NCBI GenBank assembly: GCA_902789365.1 | Contig: CADANQ010000007.1 | Coordinates: 1 to 54,072 of the forward strand | Direction of reading: 5' to 3' | Length of the DNA: 54,072 nt | Origin: an uncultured Eubacteriales bacterium | GTDB taxonomy: Bacteria > Bacillota > Clostridia > Christensenellales > Aristaeellaceae | In this document: positions 34,933 to 42,403 of the stretch, one piece after another | Layout of the letters: every line of letters starts with the position of its first letter | How positions within the stretch are numbered: the first letter of the stretch is position 1 | Notes under the pieces: model-generated | What the model was told of the DNA's origin: nothing | Databases searched by the model: none | What the model saw: only the letters and a program-made list of their open reading frames with translations | Translations under genes and position numbers: made by a program

Positions 34933-35051
34933 TGTGACTCATATCCTTTCATACGGCATGTTTTTTGCAGAACATTATAATATACGCGCTTCCTGAAATC
35001 AAGGAGAATCCCGCAGGCGAAACCCCTCATCCCGCTTTCCGTAACATAAAC

Positions 35052-35093
35052 AAAAAGCGGCCCCGTACGCAATCCGATGCGCGTAAGGCCGCT
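35052..35093 (-). terminator. terminator of the four-repeat protein gene
   Basis: Minus strand: stem AGCGGCC/GGCCGCT with inner TACGC/GCGTA pairing, followed on the minus strand by TTTTT (35052-35056). Confidence 0.8.
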
Positions 35094-35143
35094 GTGCGGG
35101 ATACGGCGTTTATTCCGGTATCAGCCGCAATGGGTTAATGTCT

Positions 35144-36928
35144 TTATCTTCCGCGGCTGTGTCCTGTGACCGGCCGCTGTTCGGGCGCCGCGGCTTCCTC
35201 TTCCGCGTTTTCTTCTTCAGCGGGCTCTTCGGCGGCTTCGTTTCCCGCGTCCCCGCCGGATTCGGCCTCAGTCACGCTGATGCCGCTGATGGACACGCTG
35301 TTGCCGTTGCCGATATTTCCGCACTGGATGCCGAAGAACAGTACGGTGTCCTCCGCCGTGAAGGTCACGGTGTGCTCTCCGGGTTCATTGTCAAAGGTAT
35401 AGCGCTGGTCGATATCGGAGGACTTCAGGAAGAAGAATTCGCCGACGCCGTTTTCACCCGTAAGCGTGAAGGTGGCGGTGTATTCCTTGCCGGGCTCCAG
35501 CACGATGCCTGTGTCAAAGACCGCCTTTGAATCCCACACGTCCGGGTTATCGGCGATGTCCGTCAGCGTGATCATGCCTTCGCTGAGGGATTCCGTGCAG
35601 TTCTCTCCCTGGGTCTGCAGACCAGGAATGAGGAAAACGTCCCCGACGGTGACGGTCACTTCGTTCCCCTCGCCGATATCGCCGAACTGCATCCCGGCAT
35701 AGAGCGCGGTGTCCTCCGCCTTGAACTGCACCGTATGTTCCCCGGGCGTGTTGTCGAAGGAATACCTGTCGTTCATATCGCCCGACTTGAGGAAGAAGAA
35801 TTCGCCGACCGGTCCGTCGCCTTCCATGCTGATGATGGAGGCATAAATCTTGTTCTTTTCAAGGATGTCCCCCAGATAAACCAGCAATTTGGAGGTCCAG
35901 ACGTCCGTCTCCTTGCCGGTGTCGACCGCGGTCATCACCGTCCGGCCTTCGCCGCGCCTCACCTCATAGGTGCAGTTCTCCGACATTACGACCCCGGGTA
36001 CCTCGGGCGGCGGGGCAAAACCGCCGGAAGGGCCGGAACCGCCGGTTTCCTTGACTTCGTCTTTGCTGTCTTCCCTGAGTTCCGTAATGGTAAGGGTCAC
36101 GCTGTTTCCGACACCCAGATTGCCGAACTGCATCCCGATGTAAAGCTCGCCGCTCCCGGCCGTGAAGGTCACGCTCCTGCTGCCGCCCTGGTTCACGAAG
36201 GTCGCGTCGTCGCGGTCATTCAGATTCCCGGACCTGCAGATAAAGAATTCGCCGACGCCGTTGCTGCCGGCCAGCGTGAAGGAAAGCCTGTAGGTCTTTC
36301 CGGCCTGCAGCGCCATGCCCGTCCGGTACAGCAGTTTGGAGTTCCACACGTCGTTGTTTGCGTTGGTGTCGGTGGCGGTAATCACGCTGCCGGCGATCTT
36401 CACCGCGCAGTTCTCCGCTCGAAGCAGACCTGGGTTTTCTGATTCGGACAGCGGGGACAGATTCGTGACGGCGGCCATGACGCTGTGACCCTTCCCGACA
36501 TTGCCGACCTGCATGCCGATGAAGACCCTGTCATTGGCTGCCTTGAAAGAAATGCTCCTTTCCCCGTTCTCGGACGCAAAGGTCTCGTCATAGCGATCGT
36601 CAATGTTTTCGCTTTTGCAGAGGAAGAACTCGCCGACGCCGCTGTCGCCGGAAAGGCTGAAACTGACGGTATACTGTTCGCCGGGGGTCAGTTCCATACC
36701 GGCATCCAGCAGGAGCTTGGAGCTCCATACATCGCCGTTGTCTTCCGTGTCGGTCACGACCAGCGTGTTTCCGTCAAAAACCGCTTCGCAGCCTTCCTTC
36801 AGCCTCACATTTTCAGCCGAAAACAGTACGGGACTGTCCGCCAGGGAGACGGCCGCGCTTCCGGCCGTGAAGGTCAGCAGCACGGCGCATAGGACAAGGA
36901 TACGGATCAGGCGCTTTTCGTTTTTCAT
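35144..36928 (-). CDS. secreted protein of four tandem beta-sandwich-like (CBM-like) repeats
   Basis: 594 aa. Signal peptide (about 1-30), then four repeats of about 115-120 aa at roughly 35-157, 168-284, 313-432 and 437-553. Each has VWxSKLL, an xPGxxYxxSF strand, GVGEFFxxKS with DRYxxTF, and a GMQxGNxGxGNSV end. A Gly/Pro linker separates repeats 2 and 3, and an acidic C-tail (554-585) follows. They resemble carbohydrate-binding modules, but no catalytic domain is attached. No LPXTG or SLH anchor is seen. The pattern suggests a secreted or surface-loosely-held glycan binder. It has a strong promoter with operator-like repeats. Confidence 0.7.
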   Translation of the reverse strand: MKNEKRLIRILVLCAVLLTFTAGSAAVSLADSPVLFSAENVRLKEGCEAVFDGNTLVVTDTEDNGDVWSSKLLLDAGMELTPGEQYTVSFSLSGDSGVGEFFLCKSENIDDRYDETFASENGERSISFKAANDRVFIGMQVGNVGKGHSVMAAVTNLSPLSESENPGLLRAENCAVKIAGSVITATDTNANNDVWNSKLLYRTGMALQAGKTYRLSFTLAGSNGVGEFFICRSGNLNDRDDATFVNQGGSRSVTFTAGSGELYIGMQFGNLGVGNSVTLTITELREDSKDEVKETGGSGPSGGFAPPPEVPGVVMSENCTYEVRRGEGRTVMTAVDTGKETDVWTSKLLVYLGDILEKNKIYASIISMEGDGPVGEFFFLKSGDMNDRYSFDNTPGEHTVQFKAEDTALYAGMQFGDIGEGNEVTVTVGDVFLIPGLQTQGENCTESLSEGMITLTDIADNPDVWDSKAVFDTGIVLEPGKEYTATFTLTGENGVGEFFFLKSSDIDQRYTFDNEPGEHTVTFTAEDTVLFFGIQCGNIGNGNSVSISGISVTEAESGGDAGNEAAEEPAEEENAEEEAAAPEQRPVTGHSRGR

Positions 36929-37129
36929 ACAATGATTCTCCTTTTCACTGTAAAATATTTAATAAGCATCGGAATCCGAAATCAGCATGGCGGTGTTTTC
37001 GCGTTCACCGCCGGCGGGCAAAACCGAACCATGTTTCCCCGTCAGACGAATCTCAATGCAATCTCCTCCCTTCCTGATCACGCGAGGACCGGAAACATAT
37101 TCATTCTGTCTGATTTGTTCTAAAAATAC

Positions 37130-37199
37130 TTTACAAATTGTAAACCGTGATACTTTACTTTCCGTAACTTATTGTAAACCTTGTTTTGATATTTGTCAA
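37130..37199 (-). promoter_or_regulatory. promoter with palindrome and direct repeats, four-repeat gene
   Basis: Minus strand: TTGACA (37194-37199), 17-bp spacer, TACAAT (37171-37176). Downstream a palindrome TTTACAA-A-TTGTAAA (37130-37144) sits in a direct repeat of ATACTTTAC and of ATTGTAAACC. It is 200 bp before the start. The remainder of 36929-37437 holds no gene except the terminator at 37328-37356. Confidence 0.75.
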
Positions 37200-37327
37200 C
37201 ACATATACGTAAATCGTCGTCCTGTATTTTTTCCTCTTCCGCTGACTTCATCGGGAAATTCCGCGCGGAAACGCAATCCCTCCGCAGCCCCGATCCGCCG
37301 GGAGCAAGGGCAGCGGCCGCAGGGAAT

Positions 37328-37356
37328 AAAAAAACTCCCGCGGGGCACGGCGGGAG
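37328..37356 (-). terminator. terminator of the ABC exporter operon
   Basis: Minus strand: CTCCCGC/GCGGGAG stem followed by a T7 run. It ends the transcript whose last gene stops at 37438. Confidence 0.9.
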
Positions 37357-37437
37357 CCATTATTATGTTTCTGCCTTTTTCGCGAAAGTCACCCGTGCGG
37401 CCGTCATGTTCAGCGGACTCGGGCCGTGACGGCGCGT

Positions 37438-38088
37438 TTACAGACTCAGGTCCGCCGCCTCAAACCTTTCGGCGCTCAGCCGGACGCCGCGGGCGGTGCC
37501 CGCCAGGAAAAGCGCCAGGCCGGCGAGGGTGAACAGCAGCTTTTCTTTCATATACATCGGATCCGGCCGGTCCAGAATATCCCGGAAGAACGGAACCGTA
37601 TGGGTCGCGACAATCTCCAGGACGATCCACAGGAACACCGCCGCCGCCGCACAGGCGAAAGCCTTTCCGGGCTTTAAGATGTCCTTGTAGTAGACGGGGA
37701 AAAACACCCGGTTGAACAACGCGAAGATAATCATGCCATCGCCGATCAGCGCCACCCCCGCGTCCAGTCCGGCCGGGTTCGGCAGACTGCCGATGACGTT
37801 CCTGATCAGGATGAACATGCCCATCAGCATCAGGTTCGCCGCTTCCAGCGCGGCGCAGAATAAAATCCTTCCCCGGACCGCGTCCCGCCGTGAGACCGGC
37901 AGCATCAGCGTATAGCCCGCGTCGTGATCCTCCCGGGCCGTCAGGCAGATAAAGAAGATCGCCAGGCCCACATAGAAGCAGCACACGCCATAGGGATACC
38001 CGGGCACCAGGACCAGTACGGCCAGCAAAGGCATCAGGTATCCGGTGGGATGCATGCACAGCTTCCATTCCTTCATTATTAGTTTCAC
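37438..38088 (-). CDS. ABC-2 type permease
   Basis: 216 aa from GTG 38088, overlapping the ATPase stop by GTGA and preceded by AAGGAGG 10 bases away. About six hydrophobic helices, with DHDAGYTLMLPVSRRDAVRGRI between the second and third, the usual ABC-2 loop. Partner of the ATPase upstream; the exporter's substrate is unknown. Confidence 0.85.
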   Translation of the reverse strand: MKLIMKEWKLCMHPTGYLMPLLAVLVLVPGYPYGVCCFYVGLAIFFICLTAREDHDAGYTLMLPVSRRDAVRGRILFCAALEAANLMLMGMFILIRNVIGSLPNPAGLDAGVALIGDGMIIFALFNRVFFPVYYKDILKPGKAFACAAAAVFLWIVLEIVATHTVPFFRDILDRPDPMYMKEKLLFTLAGLALFLAGTARGVRLSAERFEAADLSL

Positions 38089-38939
38089 GTCCTGTCCGCC
38101 TCCTTTTCCAGATGAATCAAAATCTCCTCCAGGCTGGCCTCCCGGTTTTCGAACGAATCCGCGTCCTCCCTCCGAACCAGCACGGTATAGCCGTCCCTGG
38201 TCCTTGAGGCCCCGCGGGCGGAGCTCATCAGCGCCTGCGGGATTTCTCCGGCGCATTCGACGATCCGCCAGGCATCCCGAAACCCGTCCAGCGTATCGTC
38301 CGCCTTCAGGCAGCCCCGCTGAAGAAACAGGATCCGGTCCGCGCACTTTTCCAGGTCGGAGGTGATGTGGGTGGAAAAAAACACGGTCCTGCCTTCATCC
38401 TTCAGCCTCAGAAAGATCTCCACCAGTTCCTCCCGGCTCACCGGGTCCAGACCGCTGGTGGGCTCGTCCAGGATCAGCAGCTCCGCCCCGTGGCTCAGAG
38501 CCAGCGCCAGAGCATACTTGATCTTCATGCCGTTGGACAGCTCCGCCGGCGTCTTTTCCCCGTCCAGACCGAAGGCGGTCATATATTTGTCATAGGCTTT
38601 CCCGTCCCATGCCGGGTAAAAGGATCGGGTCACCGCGGTGATCGCCTTCAGTTTTTTCCGGGTATGATAGGTCATTCCCGCGGACACAAAACCGATTCTC
38701 TCCTTGATTTCCCTCTCGTGTTCCTTCCATGGCAGGCCGAAGAACGAGATTTCCCCGCCGTCCGGATGCACGAAGGACAGGATGGAATTGATCGATGTCG
38801 TTTTTCCGGCGCCGTTGCGGCCGATAAAGCCGGTAATGCTGCCCGGCGTCAGGCTGAAGGAAACGTCCCGCAGCGTAAAAGCCGGATACTCCTTGTTGAG
38901 TCCCCTGACTTCCAGCGGACTGTTGCGTTCAGTTGCCAT
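38085..38939 (-). CDS. ABC exporter ATP-binding protein
   Basis: 284 aa from ATG 38939 (GGAGG 9 bases upstream; overlaps the regulator gene by 11 bp). Walker A GRNGAGKTT, signature AELSNGMKIKYALALALSH (a degenerate LSxGx, SNGMK), Walker B LLILDEPTSGLDP, switch HIT. Of the YtrB/EcsA-like CcmA type used by ABC-2 exporters. Co-transcribed with the XRE-AbrB regulator and the permease. Confidence 0.92.
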   Translation of the reverse strand: MATERNSPLEVRGLNKEYPAFTLRDVSFSLTPGSITGFIGRNGAGKTTSINSILSFVHPDGGEISFFGLPWKEHEREIKERIGFVSAGMTYHTRKKLKAITAVTRSFYPAWDGKAYDKYMTAFGLDGEKTPAELSNGMKIKYALALALSHGAELLILDEPTSGLDPVSREELVEIFLRLKDEGRTVFFSTHITSDLEKCADRILFLQRGCLKADDTLDGFRDAWRIVECAGEIPQALMSSARGASRTRDGYTVLVRREDADSFENREASLEEILIHLEKEADRT

Positions 38940-39345
38940 TTTTGATTTCCTCCGCCACATTCATAAAGAACCTTGCGTCCACAAGGGCGATTCCGCTGTT
39001 TTCATCCCCCAGCACCATCAGCTGATCCCCGGGGCGGATATTGAACACACGCCTCGCCCGGACGGGAATCACAATCTGTCCCTTGTCGCCCACGGTCACC
39101 AGGCCGAACATATGCTTTCCCCGCATGCCCGGCCGGCTGTTCAGTTCGTCCTCGGGCGCGTTGACCAGGTCATCCAGCGAAACTCCCAGCGCGGAAGCAA
39201 GCCTTCCGGACATTTCCAAATCCGGCGTGCTCTCCTCCCCTTCCCATTTTACAATGGTCTGCCGGGCCACGCCCACCGCCTCCGCAAGGGCTTCCTGGGT
39301 CAGGTTTTTCTGTTTCCGAAGTTTCTGAAGGTTCTTCCCAATCAT
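38929..39345 (-). CDS. XRE-AbrB fusion regulator
   Basis: 138 aa from ATG 39345 (AAAGGTGGG upstream). HTH_XRE about 4-58 (NLQKLRKQKNLTQEALAEAV, then RQTIVKWEGEE), followed by a SpoVT/AbrB-like swapped-hairpin domain about 78-125 (VTVGDKGQIVIPVRARRVFN). The domain pair is known in Clostridia. Its gene precedes the ABC exporter and overlaps the ATPase gene, so it probably controls the operon, including itself, through the palindrome over the -10. Confidence 0.9.
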   Translation of the reverse strand: MIGKNLQKLRKQKNLTQEALAEAVGVARQTIVKWEGEESTPDLEMSGRLASALGVSLDDLVNAPEDELNSRPGMRGKHMFGLVTVGDKGQIVIPVRARRVFNIRPGDQLMVLGDENSGIALVDARFFMNVAEEIKNGN

Positions 39346-39364
39346 ACATTTCCCACCTTTCAGA

Positions 39365-39396
39365 AATATGATATTTCCACGGGGACCGTAAGTCAA
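39365..39396 (-). promoter_or_regulatory. autoregulated promoter of the XRE-AbrB/ABC operon
   Basis: Minus strand: TTGACT (39391-39396), 17-bp spacer, TATCAT (39368-39373). The palindrome AAATAT-G-ATATTT (39365-39377) overlies the -10 and is a candidate operator for the XRE/AbrB protein. Confidence 0.7.
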
Positions 39397-39460
39397 TCAA
39401 CGCCGGATGACAAGCGGACGGGTAAATGTTATTCTTCGGTGACATTCAGGAGAAACCGTC

Positions 39461-39495
39461 AAAAAAACAGCCTCGCGTTTGAAAACGGGAGGCCG
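39461..39495 (-). terminator. terminator of the ANT(6)-like gene
   Basis: Minus strand: GCCTC-N15-GAGGC stem with inner GTTT/AAAC pairing, followed by a T7 run (39461-39467). Confidence 0.8.
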
Positions 39496-39584
39496 TTATA
39501 ATGATATCCGGGCGGCGCCGTTCCCGGTTCCGGAAGAAGAAAAACTGAAATTCCGCAATCCGGTGCCCGGAATGTCAAACCCGT

Positions 39585-40466
39585 TTATTTCTTCGCTTCA
39601 TCAATCCTTTTTTGCGCTCTCAAACGCCGGATAAACCCCGACATCTCCGATTCGGTTCTGTCCGGATAATCAAATCCGCAGTGTGCCGAAACAAACAGTC
39701 CGGTTTTTCTCCATAATTCCGCGGCAGCGTCGTATGCTTCCCATATCTGCGAATAATTCGCGCCCGGATACGTTTTTTCATAGATACGGAACAGATCCGC
39801 TTCAAGGACTTCCTCCATCCTGCAGTCGAGAATCCCCATATCCACCGGATGACCCGCCTTCAGAAAGATATACCAGCGCAGCATCCTGTTCAGAAGATCA
39901 CGCACGGCATTGTTGAGGTAAAACATCGACGGCAGCAATTCTTCCCGCAGGGTATACTCCGCAAAAGTCTTCATAACCCACCAGAACTCACTGTTGATAT
40001 TGCTGAATTCTTCCCGGGCGGGAGCGCCTTCAAATATCGTCTGTTTTTCCTCTGTCCGTTCGATCTCGGGAAGCAGCCGGTCTTTATCCAGAACCTTTTG
40101 AAAGGTATCTCCGAACCACACGTTTTCATGTGCGTTTTTGCCCCTGTATCTCTCAAGAAACGTGTTTATATCCATTGCGTGGATCACAATCGTAACACCG
40201 TCACGAAATACCATCAAATGGGCTTTCACGGCCGGGAACAGCTCCGGATAATTCCTGTCGCCCCTGAAAAGAAGGATTCTTTCGCCAAAGCACGACCGAA
40301 AGACGTCATTATCATATTTTTCCGTATTATTCACTATAAAACAGAAATTGTATGTATACAGGTATTTACGCACGGGCTGCAGCTCTGTCCTGATTACCGC
40401 CCGGACGGAGCTGTCCCGCGTTGCGGCTTCTTTAACCATTCCGATTATTTCCCGTTCATTTCTCAT
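39585..40466 (-). CDS. ANT(6)/AadE-like protein lacking the nucleotidyltransferase motif
   Basis: 293 aa, the usual length. The start (REIIGMVKEAATRDSSVRAV) and C-terminal blocks (YTLREELLPSMFYLN, DLLNRMLRWYI) match streptomycin adenylyltransferases. However, after VRAVI, where active enzymes have the NGSR loop and the Asp-x-Asp of DYDI, the sequence reads RTELQPVRKYLYTYNFCFIV. Both catalytic landmarks are missing, so it is probably inactive or repurposed. Weak RBS. No known active role. Confidence 0.75.
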   Translation of the reverse strand: MRNEREIIGMVKEAATRDSSVRAVIRTELQPVRKYLYTYNFCFIVNNTEKYDNDVFRSCFGERILLFRGDRNYPELFPAVKAHLMVFRDGVTIVIHAMDINTFLERYRGKNAHENVWFGDTFQKVLDKDRLLPEIERTEEKQTIFEGAPAREEFSNINSEFWWVMKTFAEYTLREELLPSMFYLNNAVRDLLNRMLRWYIFLKAGHPVDMGILDCRMEEVLEADLFRIYEKTYPGANYSQIWEAYDAAAELWRKTGLFVSAHCGFDYPDRTESEMSGFIRRLRAQKRIDEAKK

Positions 40467-40500
40467 TTTAGTCCGGACTTCCCTTCGCGGGATTCATACC

Positions 40501-41007
40501 CTAACGCAAAGTCGTTTTCTCAAAAGCCAGCCGCGGATTATCGTCCTCCTCCACATGGATCGTTCCGCAGCGGACAAAGCCCAGCTTTTTGAGAAGGTTC
40601 TGCATGACGGTGTTGTCGCCGTGGGTATCGATGCGCAGATGGCCGCACCGTTCATATGCCCAGTTGATGCAGTATGTCCCGATCCCCTTCTCGGACCCGT
40701 CTACGGCGATCCTGTGAATCACGCCGTACGGGCTGTCATCAATCCAGGCGCCGTCCGTAATCTTTCGATAGGTCGGCTCCACATCTTTCCCATGAATGAA
40801 AAAGAAGGTCCCGATCACTTTCCCCGCGTTATTAAGGCATACATAACTGTTCCCGGCGCGGATATCGTCGCGGATCAAAGCTTCCGGCGGCCAGTTTGTC
40901 GGCCCCCACTGATTCGGGTTTCCGTGTTCCGCCATAAATATTCTGGCAAAGCTGTAGATTTCCATCATCCTTTCAATATCCCGCTCCTCGGAATGCCTGA
41001 TCCTCAT
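40501..41007 (-). CDS. GNAT family N-acetyltransferase
   Basis: 168 aa from ATG 41007 (GGGAGCGAG upstream). Motif A region: VIHRIAVDGSEKGIGTYCIN; motif B: TVMQNLLKKLGFVRCGTI. The pattern resembles the GNAT group often seen in Clostridia and acting on unknown small molecules. Confidence 0.87.
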   Translation of the reverse strand: MRIRHSEERDIERMMEIYSFARIFMAEHGNPNQWGPTNWPPEALIRDDIRAGNSYVCLNNAGKVIGTFFFIHGKDVEPTYRKITDGAWIDDSPYGVIHRIAVDGSEKGIGTYCINWAYERCGHLRIDTHGDNTVMQNLLKKLGFVRCGTIHVEEDDNPRLAFEKTTLR

Positions 41008-41133
41008 AGTTCGCTCGCTCCCTTTCTCCCAATCTCCACGCGGCGTCGCCTCCCGGCATCTGTCATCATTCCCGTACCGCTTTACGCACATTCACATTCG
41101 GCATGGGTATTCACGTTCTGGCCTCCGCTCCCC

Positions 41134-41592
41134 TCATGCCAGGGAAAACTGCATGAAGTTATTGTTCTTCGTGAAACCGAAATCGGCATACAGCATTACG
41201 CCCGCATCCGAAGCGGTAATCTGAACCGCGCCGCATCCATACCTGCGCGCTTCTTCCACCACGCGCCCAAGCAGCTCCTTCGCAATCCCACGGCGGCGGT
41301 AAGCCGGAAGCGTATACATGCTTGAAAGCAGACCGATCCTTCCGGACGGGCACCCGTAATACGGAGGTTTTTCCACAAAGGACATACCGCTGGTCCCGAC
41401 GATTCTGCCGCCGTCCAACGCCAGCCAGGATATGAAAGTCCCATCCGTCAGGTGCCGGCGGTAATATTCCCAAAGAGCGGGTGTCAGGTCTGTGGTTTCA
41501 CGGGCGCCTTCCTCCCTCAGCTGGGTGATGCGCATGGCTATAAACGTTTCAAGGTCGCTCTCTTTCAGTTTCCTGTATTCGATTTCCGCCAT
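41134..41592 (-). CDS. GNAT family N-acetyltransferase
   Basis: 152 aa. Acetyl-CoA motif LPAYRRRGIAKELLGRVVEEA, with the preceding strand GRIGLLSSMYT; C-terminal end VMLYADFGFTKN. GGAGG before the ATG. Substrate unknown. Separated from the next GNAT by about 125 bp. Confidence 0.88.
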   Translation of the reverse strand: MAEIEYRKLKESDLETFIAMRITQLREEGARETTDLTPALWEYYRRHLTDGTFISWLALDGGRIVGTSGMSFVEKPPYYGCPSGRIGLLSSMYTLPAYRRRGIAKELLGRVVEEARRYGCGAVQITASDAGVMLYADFGFTKNNNFMQFSLA

Positions 41593-41650
41593 AAGCCCCT
41601 CCGGATTAGATTTATTATCTTAATAAGTTATTATCGGGAAAACAGGGCAG

Positions 41651-42127
41651 TCAGGATTCTTTGACCCGTTTCCCCGTCATATGCTCCGGCACCAGCTCAT
41701 ACACCATTGTTCCGCCGCCGTGGCGCAGGATTTCGTCCGCGATATACTCCTCGTCCGACGTAAATTTATAACACAGCTTTCTGCAAATCTCCATGGCCCG
41801 GACATGATCCTCCACCGGCCGCAGTCTCCCGAACACAATCACGCACCGGACGTTCAGCGCCCATTCCCCTTCCGGGCGGGTCCCCTCGTCATATACGCAG
41901 TAAGACACCTTGTCATGTTTTTTGACGGCGTCTACCCGGTGGCCGGCTTTTCCCCCGTGGAAATAAAGATGTCCGTCCGCCGGGTCGTACCAGTGGTTCA
42001 GCGGCATCCCGTAGGGATAATCCTCGTCCCCCAGGACACTGAGCACGCCCCTTTTTTCTTCCGTCAGCAGCCTGACGCACTCGCTTTCGCTTAACGCCTG
42101 GTTTCTCCTTCTCATTTCCCTGAACAT
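41651..42127 (-). CDS. PNPOx-like flavin-binding protein (Nim-like)
   Basis: 158 aa. Split-barrel fold of pyridoxamine 5'-phosphate oxidase relatives; GVLSVLGDEDYPYGMPLNHW and LYFHGGKAGHRVDAVKKH are the FMN- and Nim-type blocks, including the His in HGGKAGHR. Such proteins include nitroimidazole reductases and heme or flavin oxidoreductases. GGAGG 8 bases before the ATG; a 7-bp palindrome sits just upstream of it. Confidence 0.82.
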   Translation of the reverse strand: MFREMRRRNQALSESECVRLLTEEKRGVLSVLGDEDYPYGMPLNHWYDPADGHLYFHGGKAGHRVDAVKKHDKVSYCVYDEGTRPEGEWALNVRCVIVFGRLRPVEDHVRAMEICRKLCYKFTSDEEYIADEILRHGGGTMVYELVPEHMTGKRVKES

Positions 42128-42141
42128 TCGGCGTTCCTCCT

Positions 42142-42159
42142 TTTACGGCATTCCGTAAA
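42142..42159. promoter_or_regulatory. palindrome before the PNPOx-like gene
   Basis: TTTACGG-CATT-CCGTAAA, a perfect 7-bp inverted repeat directly upstream of the SD; candidate operator or translational-control hairpin. Confidence 0.5.
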
Positions 42160-42166
42160 TAAAGTC

Positions 42167-42396
42167 TGTCATCTTTTATTCATGCTGTGTGGCTCGTCAA
42201 TGTCATCTTTTATTCCGTCAGGACGCTTACTTTACCCTTAAACACTCTCAGAAACACCACAATTGTATATAATTGCCTTCATTGATGTATGGTGCGGAAA
42301 TGACTTTACCTGATAAAACATCATTTCGTCCTTGCCGCCGCATCCTCACAAAAAGGCTGAAAAACAGCTCTTCAACCCCGTACAAAATATGACACA
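42167..42396. repeat. outlying iterons downstream of the primase-helicase gene
   Basis: Two direct copies (42167-42184 and 42201-42217, starting TGTCATCTTTTATT) and one inverted copy (42376-42396, TGTGTCATATTTTGTACGGGG minus one base, on the minus strand) of the element that makes up the main array at 44.7-46.1 kb. Confidence 0.75.
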
Positions 42397-42403
42397 CACG
42401 GTT

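Noticed and set aside
35052-35093. regulatory RNA
   Set aside because: The stem followed by a T-run on the minus strand is sufficiently explained as the terminator of the gene ending at 35144.
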